The notes under the pieces: generated by a model
Seen by the model: only the letters and a program-made list of their open reading frames with translations
What the model was told of the DNA's origin: nothing
Database searches by the model: none
Assembly (NCBI RefSeq): GCF_003086295.3
Contig: NC_092042.1
Span: 37,495,419-37,559,418, forward strand
Reading direction: 5' to 3'
Origin: Arachis hypogaea
Lineage: Eukaryota; Streptophyta; Magnoliopsida; Fabales; Fabaceae
Length of the DNA: 64,000 nucleotides
In this document: positions 22,064 to 34,059 of the stretch, piece by piece
How positions within the stretch are numbered: position 1 is the stretch's first letter
Layout of the letters: each line of letters starts with the position of its first letter
Made by a program: the position numbers and the translations under genes

Positions 22064-23636
22064 TGAAAGAGCAAAACCGTCGGCTTAGAGTTTCATCTTG
22101 GTAAAAGAGAAATAACTTTGTTGCAAGTATAGTTCCAAACCGACAAGTAATGCTCAAATCAAAGTTTAATTTGTTTGTCATGAGTGAAAACCAATAAAAA
22201 TACCGAGAGTATTAGGTCTCAGGTCGTCTCTCAAAGGAATTGCAGTGAGGTATACACATTGTTGGTTATGGTATCCAAGGGGTGGTTTGCAAATAAGTTG
22301 GCAAGAAATAAAAATGGCAAGAAATTAAAGAAAACAACTAAAGATAACAAATACTAAAAAGAGACATTCATGGCAAGGATTGAGAATCTAAGCTTTCTAT
22401 CCTAGTCATTAATCATACAATAATTAACAAGGGCTAATCCTATTTTGTCATCTCCAACATAGGAAGAAGGTACAATGTTATCTTCACTTGAGAGAAAGTC
22501 AAATAAGAATAGTTAATCTCAATCCATAAGTCCTACTCAACTTACTAATTGAATTAGCAAGAGATTAGAGTCAATGAAAACAATATTAACTAACAACTCT
22601 AGATTACCAATATAAGTTGGGTGTTAATGACTCAAGATTGCCTAATCTCTCTTTTCAAGCTAAGAATGCTCAAAGATCTACACTAAACCTAAGCCAAGAA
22701 TTTTGTCAAACACATGGAAGGCATAAAATAAAAGCATGGTAAAATTGCAAAGAAAAATAAAATCTAACACTACCCAATGCAAGAAATGTAACAATCAACA
22801 AGCAATTAACCATAAGAACATCAAACATAAATTGCATTAATTGAAATTAAAATCAACAAAATGCTCATACACATGAAAAGTGGCAAAATAAAGGAAATAG
22901 CAAGAGAAACTAGGAGAACTAGAGTACCAAAACAAGAAATTATAAAGAAAACTAGATGAAAATAAGAATTAAAGTCTAAACCTAGAAGAGATCTACCCTA
23001 AATCTATCCTAATTCTAGAGAGAAGAATGAGCTTCTCTCTCTAGAAACTACCTAAAGCATGATTCCTAACCTAATCTAATTGCTCCCCCTTGACCCATCT
23101 TGAGTTTCACATCAAATAGCCTCAGAAATGAGTTGGATTTGGGCCTGGAAAGCTCAGAAATTGCCGCCAGCAAATTCACTTTAATTACGTCACGTGATCA
23201 GCATCACGCGTGCGCGTGGTCGACGCATGCGCGTCACTGGCGAATTTCCTCCTCACACGTACGTGTGGGTGACACGTGCGTGTGGCCATGAATGTCCTTC
23301 TCACACGTAATCATGGATGACATGTGCGCGTGGCCTTCAATTCTCCAAATGCTCATTTCTTCATGAATTCTCCACTTTGCATGCTTTTCTCTTCACTTCT
23401 TTCATCCAGTACTTGCCTTATGAACCTGAAATCACTCAACAAACATATCAAGGCATCGAATGGAATTAAAATGCATTAAATTTAGCAAATTTAAGGTCTA
23501 AAAATCATTTTTTCACTCTTAAGCACAAATTAGGAGAGATTCACAAAACCATGCTATTTCATTGAATAAATGTGAGATAAGTTGATAAAATCCCCTAGAT
23601 TAAGCACAAGATAAACCACAAAATTGGGGTTTATCA
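22064..23636 (-). repeat. Element C 3' LTR (L2 family)
   Basis: A minus-strand L2 LTR that ends at TGATAAACCCC (plus-strand 23636). Its polypurine tract, GTGGGGAGGTT read on the minus strand, is at 23637-23647. A CpG-rich palindromic patch (23189-23310, with CACACGTACGTGTG) matches the position of the patch in element E. No second C LTR is found in the window. Confidence 0.85.
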
Positions 23637-23966
23637 AACCTCCCCACATTTAAACTAAGAATGTCCTCATGCTAAACTAAAGAAAGAAACAAAGGGTATC
23701 AACATTTATTCAATGCAAACTATCTAGATGCAATCTATCTACATGCAATCTATCCAAATGAATGCAACTACTTGGTCAAAATAAATCAACTTGCAAGAAA
23801 GAATATATGCACATGAGGGCTAAAGGTATTAACAACCAAGTCAAACCCATAATTGAATTGATTTATTAAAAAGATTTTACAAACTTGCAATAAAAGAGAT
23901 GATCATGGGTGAAAACATGTAATTGAGCAATCGAACCCTCACCGGATGTGTATCCGCTTTGGTCAC
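23637..23966 (-). other. Element C internal fragment
   Basis: Non-coding sequence behind the C polypurine tract. It reads directly into 55574 when element A (with its duplication gtcac, 23962-23966) is removed. No domain recognised. Confidence 0.65.
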
Positions 23967-25484
23967 TGGTGCACGAAATTGCAATCACACTTTTGCAATC
24001 CCGTACAACTAACCAGCAAGTGCACTGGGTCGTCCAAGTAATACCTTACGTGAGTAAGGGTCGATCCCACGGAGATTGTCGGCTTGAAGGAAGCTATGGT
24101 TATCTTGTAACTCTTAGTCAGGATATCAATAATTATCAAGTTTGATTGTGAAAAGTAAAGAACATGAAATAAGTACTTGTTTGCAGTAATGGAGAATAGG
24201 TTGAGGTTTTGGAGATGCTCTATCTTCTGAATCTCTGCTTTCCTACTATCTTCTTCTTCAAGCACGCTAGGCTCCTTCCATGGCAAGCTGTATGTAGGGT
24301 TTCACCGTTGTCAATGGCTACCTCCCATCCTCTCAGTGAAAATGTTCAACGCACCCTGTCACGGCACGGCTATCCAGCTGTCGGTTCTCGATCATGTCGG
24401 AATAGAATCCAGTGATTCTTTTGCGTCTGTCACTAACGCCCCACAATCGCGAGTTTGAAGCTCGTCACATTCATTCAATCATTGAATCCTACTCAGAATA
24501 CCACAGACAAGGTTTAGACCTTCCGGATTCTCTTGAATGCCGCCATCAATTCTAGCTTATACCACGAAGATTCTGATTTAGGAATCCAAGAGATATATAC
24601 TCAATCTAAGGTAGAACGGAGGTGGTTGTCAGGCACGCGTTCATAGTTGAGAATATGATGAGTGTCACGGATCATCACATTCATCCGGGTTAAGAACAAG
24701 TGATATCTTAGAACAGAAGCAAGCATGATTGAATAAGAAGCAGTAGTAATTGCATTAATCCATCAAGACACAGCAGAGCTCCTCACCCCCAACCATGGGG
24801 TTTAGAGACTCATGCCGTAGGAAGTACACAAAGAAACGTGTAAAGTGTCATAAGGTACAGATACAATGTCAAAAGATCCTATTAATAGTAAGCTAGTAAC
24901 CTAGGGTATACAGAAATGAGTAAATGACGTAAAAATCCACTTCTGGGTCCACTTAGTGTGTGCTTGGGCTGAGCATTGAAGCCTTCATGTGTAGAGACTT
25001 TTTCTGGAGTTAAACGCCAGCTTTCATGCCAGTTTGGGCGTTTAACTCCAATTTTTATGCCAGTTCCGGCGTTAAACGCTGTGAATTCTGAGGCTGATTT
25101 GCAACACCGGTTTGGCCCATCAAATCTCGGGCAAAGTATGGACTATCATATATTGCTGGAAAGCCCAGGATGTCTACTTTCCAACGCCGTTGAGGGCGCG
25201 CCAAGTGGGCTTCTGTAGCTCCAGAAAATCCACTTCGAGTGCAGGGAGGTCAGAATCCAACAGCATCTGCAGTCCTTTTTAGTCTCTGAATCAGATTTTT
25301 GCTCAGGTCCCTCAATTTCAGCCAGAAAATACCTGAAATCACAGAAAAACTCACAAACTCATAGTAAAGTCCAGAAAAGTGAATTTTAACTAAAAACTAA
25401 TAAAAATATACTAAAAACTAACTATATCATACTAAAAACATACTAAAAACAATGCCAAAAAGCGTACAAATTATCCGCTCATCA
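23967..25484 (-). repeat. Element A 3' LTR
   Basis: A 1518-bp LTR beginning (plus strand) TGGTGCACGAAATTGC and ending CCGCTCATCA. It has GGCGTTTAAC palindromes near 25010-25090. It is nearly the same length as the split 5' LTR (161 bp plus 1363 bp, counting the duplicated gatat). Confidence 0.93.
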
Positions 25485-26423
25485 CAACACCAAACTTAAA
25501 TTGTTGCTTGTCCTCAAGCAACTGAAAATCAAATAAGATAAAAAGAAGAGAATATACTATAGACTCCAAAATATCAAAGAAACTAAGCTCTAATTAGATG
25601 AGCGGGACTAGTAGCTTTTTGCTTCTGAACAGTTTTGGCATCTCACTTTATCCTTTGAAGTTCAGAATGATTGGCATCTATAGGAACTCAGAACTCAGAT
25701 AGTGCTATTGATTCTCCTAGTTATGTATGATGATTCTTGAACATAGCTATTGTATGAGTCTTGGCTGTGGCCCGAAGCACTCTGTCCTCCAGTATTACCA
25801 CCGGATACATACATGCCACAGACACATAATTGGGTGAACCTTTTCAGATTGTGACCTAGCTTTGCTAGAGTCCCCAATTAGAGGTGTCCAGGGTTCTTAA
25901 GCACACTCTTTTTGCCTTGGATCACAACTTTATTTCTTTCTTTTTCTTTTTCTCTTTCTTTTCTTTCTTTTTTTTTCATTTTTTTTGAATTCACTGCTTT
26001 TTCTTGCTTCAAGAATCAATTGGATGATTTTTCAGATCCTCAATAACAATTCTCCTTTTCCTTCATTCTTTCAAGAGCCAACAATTTTAACATTCTTAAA
26101 ACAACAAATTCAAAAGACATATGCACTGTTCAAGCATTCATTCAGAAAACAAAATGCATTGTCACCACATCAAACTAATTCAACTAGTTTCAAAGATGAA
26201 TTCGAAATCCTGTACTTCTTGTTCTTTTGTGATTAAAGCATTTTTCATTTAAGAGAGGTGATGGATTCATAGGACATTCATAGCTTTAAGGCATGAACTT
26301 TAAATTTTATTAATTATGAATTAAGAACAAGACTCAAAAATAGATATAAGATAAGACTAGTAGGAATAGAAAACAAAAATTTAAATAGGCTCCTAATGAT
26401 AGAGGTTATCACAGAGTTAGGAC
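25485..26423 (-). other. Element A 3' untranslated region
   Basis: Non-coding. Next to the LTR (25485-25522) is the TTGCTTGAGGACAAGCAA hairpin plus AAGTTTGGTGTTG. A segment of about 400 bp (25530-25900) is strongly conserved with the same region of elements I, B and G. 25918-25985 is a pyrimidine-rich low-complexity tract. Confidence 0.8.
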
Positions 26424-27536
26424 TCAACAACCTTGATTTTGAGAAGTGGATGCTCCCTCAACTTTAGAGGAGAGCTTTTGGCGTTTCAACTCTTGAAGTT
26501 CACGCCCCTGCTTCTCTTGTTCCTTCAACAATTTGCAGAGCATGCAGTTCTGATTCTGCTGTTCTTCCTTAAGTTGCTCCATAGTTTCTTGTAACTTGGT
26601 GATAGATGCTTCTAGGCTGGTCCAGTAGTCAATTTTAGGGAATTCAGAGAGGAATTCCTGCGCCCTCCTCTTGATAGAGTTGTCTTGCATTTGTCCTTCC
26701 ATTGACTTCTTGGTGATTGGATGTTCAATGGGTATGAATTCATCTACTCCCATCTTCACCCCAGCCTCTTTACAGAGCAAGGAGATTAAGCTTGGGTAAG
26801 CCAGTTTAGCTTCAGTGGAATTCTTATTTGCAATTGTGTAGATCTCACAAGCAATCAGATGATGAACCTCCACTTCTTTTCCAAGCATAATGCAATGAAT
26901 CATCACTGCCCTCTTGATAGTGACCTCAGAACGGTTGCTAGTGGGCAATATGGAACGCCCAATAAAGTCTAGCCAACCTCTTGCAATTGGTTTGAGGTCT
27001 CCCCTCTTGAGTTGGTTTGGGATACCCTTTGAATTGGTTATCCACTTAGTTCCAGGGAGGCATATGTCCTCTAGAACTTGATCCAACCCTTTACCTGCTC
27101 TCACCATTCTCCTATTAAAGGATTCAGGATCATCTTGCAGTTGAGGCAATTTGAAGATTTCTCTTATTTTCTCCAGATGGAAGTAGATAACTTTCCCTCT
27201 GACCATGGTTCTGTAAGTATGGAAAGCAGTTCCAGTCATTCTTTACTTATCTGTCAGCCACAGATTTGAGTAGAATTCCTGAACCATATTTCTTCCAACC
27301 TTTATCTCAGGATTGGTTAGAACTTCCCATCCTCTGTTTCGAATTTGCTCTTGGATCCCCGGATATTCATCTTCTTTCAGATCGAATTTGACTTCCGTGA
27401 TCACTGACCTCAGACCCATTATTTTATGATAATGGTCTTCATGTTCTTTGGTTAAGAACTTCTCTTGATTCCAAAGATTCTTTGGGTTATTCACTTTCTT
27501 TCCTCTTAAATTGGTTTGTTTTCCCTTAGGAGCCAT
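26424..27536 (-). pseudogene. Element A ORF2, downstream sense ORF with one nonsense codon
   Basis: A 371-codon frame read from ATG at 27536, interrupted once by TAA at 27240-27242, about codon 99. The N-terminus is basic (MAPKGKQTNLRGKK). The middle has RGWEVLTNP, QEFYSNLW, MVRGK and a Leu/Pro stretch, then RGDLKPIARGWLDFIGRSI and SNRSEVTI. It ends in a Gln/Glu/Lys-rich coiled-coil-like tail. It is homologous to ORF2 of B and G. The pattern recalls the putative plant transposon protein domain (ATHILA ORF1-like), but I could not check that. It has no signal peptide or clear membrane segment, so an envelope role is not supported. A hairpin module lies just upstream at 27575-27610. Confidence 0.75.
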
Positions 27537-28376
27537 GATCTTGATAAATCTTGGCTTTAGTGATCACGGAGAAGCACACCAAACTTAGAGGTTTGCTTGT
27601 CCTCAAGCAAAAGAAAGGAAGGAGGAGAGAGAGGAGAAGAGCAAATTCGAATGGTGTGGGGGAATAGGGAGGCCGAACGTGTATATATAAGGGGGGAGGA
27701 GAGATTTCGAAAATTTAGAGGAGATTTGAGAAGATATGGAAAGAAATTGAGAGAAAGTTGAGTTTTTGAACAAGATTTGGGAAGGGTTTGAGAGAGATTT
27801 GAAGAATGATTTTAATTTTTTTGAAGATTTGAAGATGAATGATGAAAGTTTGAAATGTGTTTGTGTAGAAAAGTATGGTTCAAAAAAGGAAAGTTTGAAA
27901 AAAATTTAATCAGAGTGTAAAATCTCTGTCCCCCACCTTTCTGGCGTTAAACGCCCAGAATGGTATCCATTCTGGCGTTTAACGCCCATTTGCTAGCCAA
28001 TGTGGGCGTTTAACGCCCAGCCAGGTACCCTGGCTGGCATTAAATGCCAGAATCCCATTTGTCACTGGGCGTTTTGTTAAACGCCCAGGATGCTGCACAC
28101 CTGGCGATAAACGCCCAGAATGGTGCCCATTCTGGCGTTTAACGCCCAAAATGGCACCCTTACTGGCGTTAAACGCCCAGAATGGTGCCCATTCTGGCAT
28201 TTTTTCGCGAGTAAGCTCTTTTTCTCTGCTTTTTGCACTGAATCCTTCTGTAACTCTGTGAATTCCTTCAATTTTGATAATTGCCTCTGTTGAAATAAAA
28301 CATATAACCTGCTAATGACTAGGTTGCCTCCCAGCAAGCGCTTCTTTATTGTCTTTAGCTAGACCTTTACTGAGGA
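27537..28376 (-). repeat. Element A spacer between pol and ORF2, with palindrome array
   Basis: 27941-28202 holds a run of about eight to nine GGCGTTTAACGCC-type palindromes separated by short CCAGAATGGTGCC-like linkers. 28310-28350 is the post-coding hairpin module (minus-strand GAAGCGCTTGCTGGGAGG). The rest is AT-rich leader of ORF2. The two frames predicted inside the array are artefacts of the repeat. Confidence 0.82.
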
Positions 28377-31300
28377 TCATTCCAGCCTCAGTTTTGAGCA
28401 TTCCTGCTCAAAATTGCTTTCAAGATAATGCTTGATCCTCTGTCCATTAACAATGAACTTTTTGTCAGAATCAATATCCTGAAGCTCAACATATCCATAT
28501 AGTGACACTCCTGTAATCACATACGGACCCCTCCACCGGGATTTAAGTTTTCCTGGGAACAATCTGAGCCTAGAGTTGAAGAGCAGAACTTTTTGTCCTG
28601 GCTCAAAGACTCTGGATGACAACTTCTTGTCATGCCACTTCTTTGCCTTTTCCTTATAAATCTTTGCATTTTCAAAGGCATTGAGTCTAAATTCATCTAG
28701 CTCATTTAGCTGGAGTAATCTCTTTTCACCAGCTAACTTAGCATCCAGGTTTAGGAATCTGGTTGCCCAGTAGGCTTTATGTTCCAGTTCCACGGGTAAA
28801 TGACAGGCCTTGCCATACACAAGTTGGTATGGTGAGGTTCCTATTGGGGTCTTAAATGCTGTTCTGTATGCCCACAGAGCATCATCCAAGCTCCTTGCCC
28901 AATTCTTTCTTCGGGCCATCACAGTCCGTTCTAGGATTCTTTTTAGCTCTCGGTTAGAGACTTTAGCTTGCCCATTTGTCTGTGGATGATACGGGGTAGC
29001 CACTTTGTGGCTAATTCCATATCGGACCATAGCAGAGTACAGCTGTTTATTGCAGAAATGAGTGCCCCCATCACTAATTATGACTCTGGGAACACCAAAT
29101 CTGCTGAAGATGTGTTTCTGGAGGAATTTCAGCACGGTCTTAGTATCATTAGTTGGTGTGGCAATTGCTTCTACCCACTTAGATACATAGTCCACTGCCA
29201 CCAGAATGTAAGTGTTTGAGTATGATGGTGGGAATGGACCCATAAAGTCAATTCCCCATACATCAAACAACTCAATCTCTAAGATCCCTTGTTGAGGCAT
29301 GGCGTATCCATGAGGTAAGTTACCAGCTCTTTGGCAGCTGTCACAGTTACGCACAAACTCTCAGGCATCTCTATAGAGAGTAGGCCAGTAGAAGCCACAT
29401 TGGAGGACCTTAGTGGCTGTTCGCTCACTTCCAAAATGTCCCCCATACTGTGATCCATGGCAATGCCACAGGATCCTCTGTGCTTCTTCTCTGGGTACAC
29501 ATCTGCGGATCATTCCGTCTGCACATCTCTTAAAGAGATATAGCTCATCCCATAGGTAGTACTTGGCATCTGAAATTAATTTCTTTCTTTGCACTCTGCT
29601 GTACTCCTGTGGTATGAACCTCACAGCTTTATAATTTGCAATATCTGCAAACCATGGAGCTTCCTGGATGGCAAAGAGTTGCTCATCTGGGAAATTCTCA
29701 GAAATCTCAGAAGAAGGGAGGGACGCCCCAGCTACTGGTTCTATTCGAGACAGATGATCAGCTACTTGGTTCTCTGTCCCTTTTCTGTCTCTTATTTCTA
29801 TATCAAACTCTTGTAGAAGCAACACCCATCTTATAAGCCTGGGTTTTGAATCCTGCTTTGTGAGTAAGTATTTAAGAGCAGCATGGTCAGTGTACACAAT
29901 CACTTTGGATCCCACTAGATAGGATCTAAACTTGTCAATGGCATAGACCACTGCAAGTAACTCTTTTTCTGTGGTTGTGTAATTCTTCTGTGCATTATTT
30001 AGAACACGGCTGGCATAATAAATGACGTGCAGAAGCTTGTTATGCCTCTGTCCTAACACTGCACCAATGGCATGGTCACTGGCATGACACATTAGTTCAA
30101 ATGGCAATGTCCAATCTGGTGCAGAGATGACTGGTGCTGTGACCAGCTTGGCTTTCAGGGTCTCAAATGCCTGCAGACACTGTGTGTCAAACACAAATGG
30201 TGTGTCAGCAGCTAGCAGGTTGCTCAAAAGTTTTGCAATTTTCGAAAAATCCTTTATGAACCTTCTGTAGAATCCTGCATGCCTCAGAAAGCTTCTGATT
30301 GCCTTAACATTGGCAGGTGGTACAATTACCTCTACCTTTGCCTTATCCACCTCTATTCCCCTGCTTGAAATTTTGTGCCCAAGGACAATTCCTTCAGTCA
30401 CCATAAAGTGACATTTCTCCCAGTTTAAAACCAGGTTAGTCTCTTGGCACCTTTTCAGGACAAGTGCTAGGTGGTTAAGACAGGAGCTGAATGAGTCTCC
30501 ATATACTGAGAAGTCATCCATGAAGACTTCCAGGAATTTTTCCACCATATCAGAGAAGATGGATAGCATGCATCTCTGAAAGGTTGCAGGAGCATTACAC
30601 AGACCAAAAGGCATCCTCCTGTAGGCAAACACGCCAGAAGGGCAAGTAAATGCTGTTTTCTCTTGGTCCTGAGGATCTACTGCAATTTGGTTGTAACCTG
30701 AATAGCCATCCAAAAAGCAGTAATAATCATGACCAGCTAGTCTTTCTAGCATTTGGTCTATGAATGGTAAAGGAAAATGATCCTTTCTGGTGGCTGTATT
30801 GAGCCTTCTGTAGTCAATACACATACGCCACCCTGTGACTGTTCTTGTAGGAACCAGTTCATTTTTTTCATTAGGAACCACTGTCATGCCTCCCTTTTTG
30901 GGGACAACTTGGACAGGGCTCACCCAGGGGCTATCAGAAATAGGATAAATAATCCCAGCCTCTAGTAATTTAGTGACCTCTTTCTGCATCACCTCCTTCA
31001 TGGCTGGATTTAGCCTCCTTTGTGGTTGGACCACTGGTTTGGCATTATCCTCCAACAGGATCTTGTGCATGCATCTAGCTGTGCTAATGCCCTTAAGATC
31101 ACTTATGGACCACCCAAGAGCTGTCTTGTGTGTCCTTATCACTTGAATCGGTGCTTCCTCTTCCTGTGGAAAAGTGTCACCCTCTCCCAAAAATGCATAC
31201 TTCAGGGATGGTGGTAGTGGTTTGAGTTCAGGTTTGGGAGGCTTATTCTCCTCCTGAGGAATTTTCAAAAGTTCTTTTGTTTCCTCTGGTTCTTCTTGAT

Positions 31301-33347
31301 CAGGTTGAGCATCCTTGAAGATGTCCTCAAGCTCTGATTCTAGGCTTTTAGTCATATTGATCTCTTCCACCAAAGAGTCAATAATGTCAGCGCCCATGCA
31401 GTCATTTGGTGTGTCTGGATGCTGCATAGCTTTTACAGCATTCAACTTGAACTCATCCTCATTGACTCTCAGGGTTACTTCCCCTTTTTGTACATCAATG
31501 AGAGTTCGTCCAGTTGCTAGGAAAGGTCTTCCTAGAATGAGAGTTGCACTCTTGTGCTCCTCCATTTCCAGCACCACAAAGTCAGTTGGAAAGGCGAATG
31601 GCCCAACCTTGACAATCATGTCCTCTATTATGCCTGATGGATGTTTAATGGAGCCATCAGCAAGTTGGAGGCATATCCGGGTTGGTTTGACTTCTTCAGT
31701 CAACCCAAGCTTTCTGATAGTGGATGCAGGTATTAGATTGATGCTTGCTCCAAGATCACATAGGGCTGTCTTGGTGCAAGCACCTTCTAATGTGCATGGT
31801 ATCATAAAGCTTCCTGGATCTTGAAGCTTTTCTGGTAAGCTTTTCAGAATGACTGCACTGCATTCTTCAGTGAGAAATACTTTTTCGGTTTCTCTCCAAT
31901 CCTTCTTATGACTTAAGATCTCTTTCATGAACTTAGCATAAGAAGGTATTTGCTCAAGGACCTCTGCAAACGGAATCTTTATTTCAAGAGTCCTTAGATA
32001 GTCTGCAAAGTGGGAAAATTGCTTATCCTGTTTCGCTTGGCGGAGTTTCTGAGGATAAGGCATCTTGGCTTTATATTCTTCAACCTTAGTTGCTGCAGGT
32101 TTATTCCTTACAGAAGTGGTTGGAGAAGCCTTTTTAGAGGGATTACTGTCAACACTCTCAGGTGTCTGATCTTCCCTTGACATCTGAATGTCAGGAATGG
32201 GTGAAGATTGGGCATTTAACGCCAACTTCTCTCCCTTTTCTGGCGTTTGAACGCCAGAACTGGGCAGGGAATGGGCGTTTAACGTCAGCTTTCCTCCCCT
32301 TTCTGGCGTTTGAACGCCAAAAGTACTCCTCTCCGGGCTTTTACTGTCCTCAGAGGGATTTTGGACAGTGGTTTGGTTATCCTCTGTCAATTGTTCCTTA
32401 TTTGGCTTTTTGCTACTTTGAGCAGTGCCATTTAATGTCTTCCCACTCCTCAGTTGAACTGCTTGACATTCTTCTGTTATTTGTTTAGATATCTGCTGTT
32501 TTGCTTGATTTAACTGCAGTTCTATGTTCTTGTTAGCAATTTTAGTTTCACGGAGCATCTCTTTAAATTCTGCTAATTGTTTTGTCATCAGGTGTAATTG
32601 TTGATTAAGCTCAATCATCTGTTCTTGAGGATTAGGATCAGTGGCTATTGCCATGACTTCCTCTTTTGGAGAGAACTCATTGCTAGAGTACAAATATTGA
32701 TTTCTAGCAACAGTATCTATAAGCTCTTGAGCCTCTTCAATCGTCTTCCTCATATGTATAGATCCACCAGCTGAGTGATCTAAAGACATCTGAGCTTTTT
32801 CTGTAAGCCCATAGTAGAAAATGTCTAACTGTACCCACTCTGAAAACATTTCAGAGGGGCATTTTCTTAGCATACCTCTATACCTCTCCCAGGCATTATA
32901 AAGGGATTCGTTATCCTCTTGTTTAAAGCCTTGGATGTCCAGCCTTAGCTGTGTCATCCTCTTTGGAGGGTAAAAGTGATTCAGGAATTTGTCTGATAAC
33001 TGTTTCCATGTCTTTATGCTTGTTGTAGGTTGGTTATTCAACCACCTCTTAGCTTGCTCTTTTACAGCAAATGGAAACAGTAATAGTCTGTAGACATCCT
33101 GATCCACCTCTTTATCACGTACTGTGTCAGCAATTTGCAAGAACTGTGCCAAAAACTCAGTAGGTTCTTCTTGTGGAAGACCGGAATACTAGCAGTTTTG
33201 CTGCACTATGATAATGAGTTGAGGATTTAGCTCAAAGCTGCTTGCTTTGATGGGAGGTGTACAGATGCTACTCCCATATGCAGCTGTAATGGGGTTAGCA
33301 TATGACCCCAGAGTCCTTCTGGACTGTTCAATTCCACTTAGGTCCAT
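28377..33347 (-). pseudogene. gag-pol: Element A gag-pol polyprotein, complete but inactivated
   Basis: A single 1657-codon frame from ATG at 33347 to the stop at 28377, broken by TAG at 33189-33191 (codon 53) and TGA at 29361-29363 (codon 1329). In order it encodes a Gypsy gag core (RWLNNQ, WERYRG, RKCPSEMFSEW); a linker with YKAKMPYPQ; an aspartic protease with DLG (codon 531) and LILGRPFLATG; reverse transcriptase with FMDD (catalytic Asp codons 944-945); RNase H; integrase with the HHCC finger and the core GIDFMG, SDGGTHF; and a C-terminal chromatin-proximal tail. The first RNase H Asp (DAS in element I) is His at 30084-30086, and the third integrase acidic residue is Lys at 28962-28964. 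Several small in-frame losses exist relative to I. There is no CCHC knuckle. Confidence 0.93.
32212..32320 (-). repeat. GGCGTTTGAACGCC palindromes inside gag-pol
   Basis: Several palindromes of the L3 type lie within the coding frame between gag and protease and are translated as GVQTPE-like repeats. The corresponding stretch of element I is 44349-44488. Confidence 0.8.
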
Positions 33348-33898
33348 GATGGATAAAGGGAAATGATATGGATTGCAAGTAGATAATTTTTTTTCTTTTT
33401 GACCGAAAATAATAAAATAAAATAAATGAAAAATAAAATCAAATTTCGAAAACTAAAAGAAAATAAGATCAAAGAAAATTGAAAACTGAATCAATTAGTC
33501 AATTAAAAAGATTTTGAAATTAGCAATTGAAAAGATATGATTGAAAATTATTTTGAAAAAGATTTGATTTTTGAAATGAGGAGAGAGAAAAACAACAAAA
33601 TGACACCAAACTTAAAATTTTTAGAAAATCAAACACTAATTTTCGAAAATTTTAAGGGAAAAACACAAAGAGGACACCAAACTTAGAATTTTTAAGGATC
33701 AAAAAGGGACTAAGGACATGCAAATTCGAAAATTAAAAGAAAAGCAAAAGCATGCAATTGACACCAAACTTAAAATATGAAACTAGACTCAACTAAAAGA
33801 CTCTAAACCAACAAAAATAAAACAGTCATAATCTAAGCAACAAGATAAGCCGTCAGTTGTCCAAACTTGAACAATCCCCAGCAACGGCGCCAAAAACT
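33348..33898 (-). other. Element A leader
   Basis: AT-rich untranslated leader between the primer-binding site and gag. The motif ACACCAAACTTA (AAGTTTGGTGT on the element strand) occurs at about 33603, 33671 and 33761. Confidence 0.75.
33875..33892 (-). promoter_or_regulatory. Element A primer-binding site (tRNA-Asp)
   Basis: The minus strand reads TGGCGCCGTTGCTGGGGA, one mismatch from the tRNA-Asp complement, 6 bp from the 5' LTR end. Confidence 0.9.
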
Positions 33899-34059
33899 TG
33901 TTACACGAAATTGAAAATCACACTTTTGCAATCCCGCACAACTAACCAGCAAGTGCACTGGGTCGTCCAAGTAATACCTTACGTGAGTAAGGGTCGATCC
34001 CACGGAGATTGTCGGCTTGAAGCAAGCTATGGTTATCTTGTAACTCTTAGTCAGGATAT
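33899..34059 (-). repeat. Element A 5' LTR, part next to the primer-binding site
   Basis: Matches the first 160 bp of 23967-25484. It stops at the gatat duplication (34055-34059) where element B begins; the rest of this LTR is at 54206-55568. Confidence 0.93.

Noticed and set aside
28377..29354. Integrase as a separate gene
   Set aside because: It is in the same frame as the upstream pol and separated only by one TGA at 29361; there is no independent start, so it is part of gag-pol.
31315..31824. A 169-codon plus-strand frame inside the A pol
   Set aside because: Antisense shadow of the protease region. The same shadow appears opposite I pol at 44844-45347, as expected from coding similarity.
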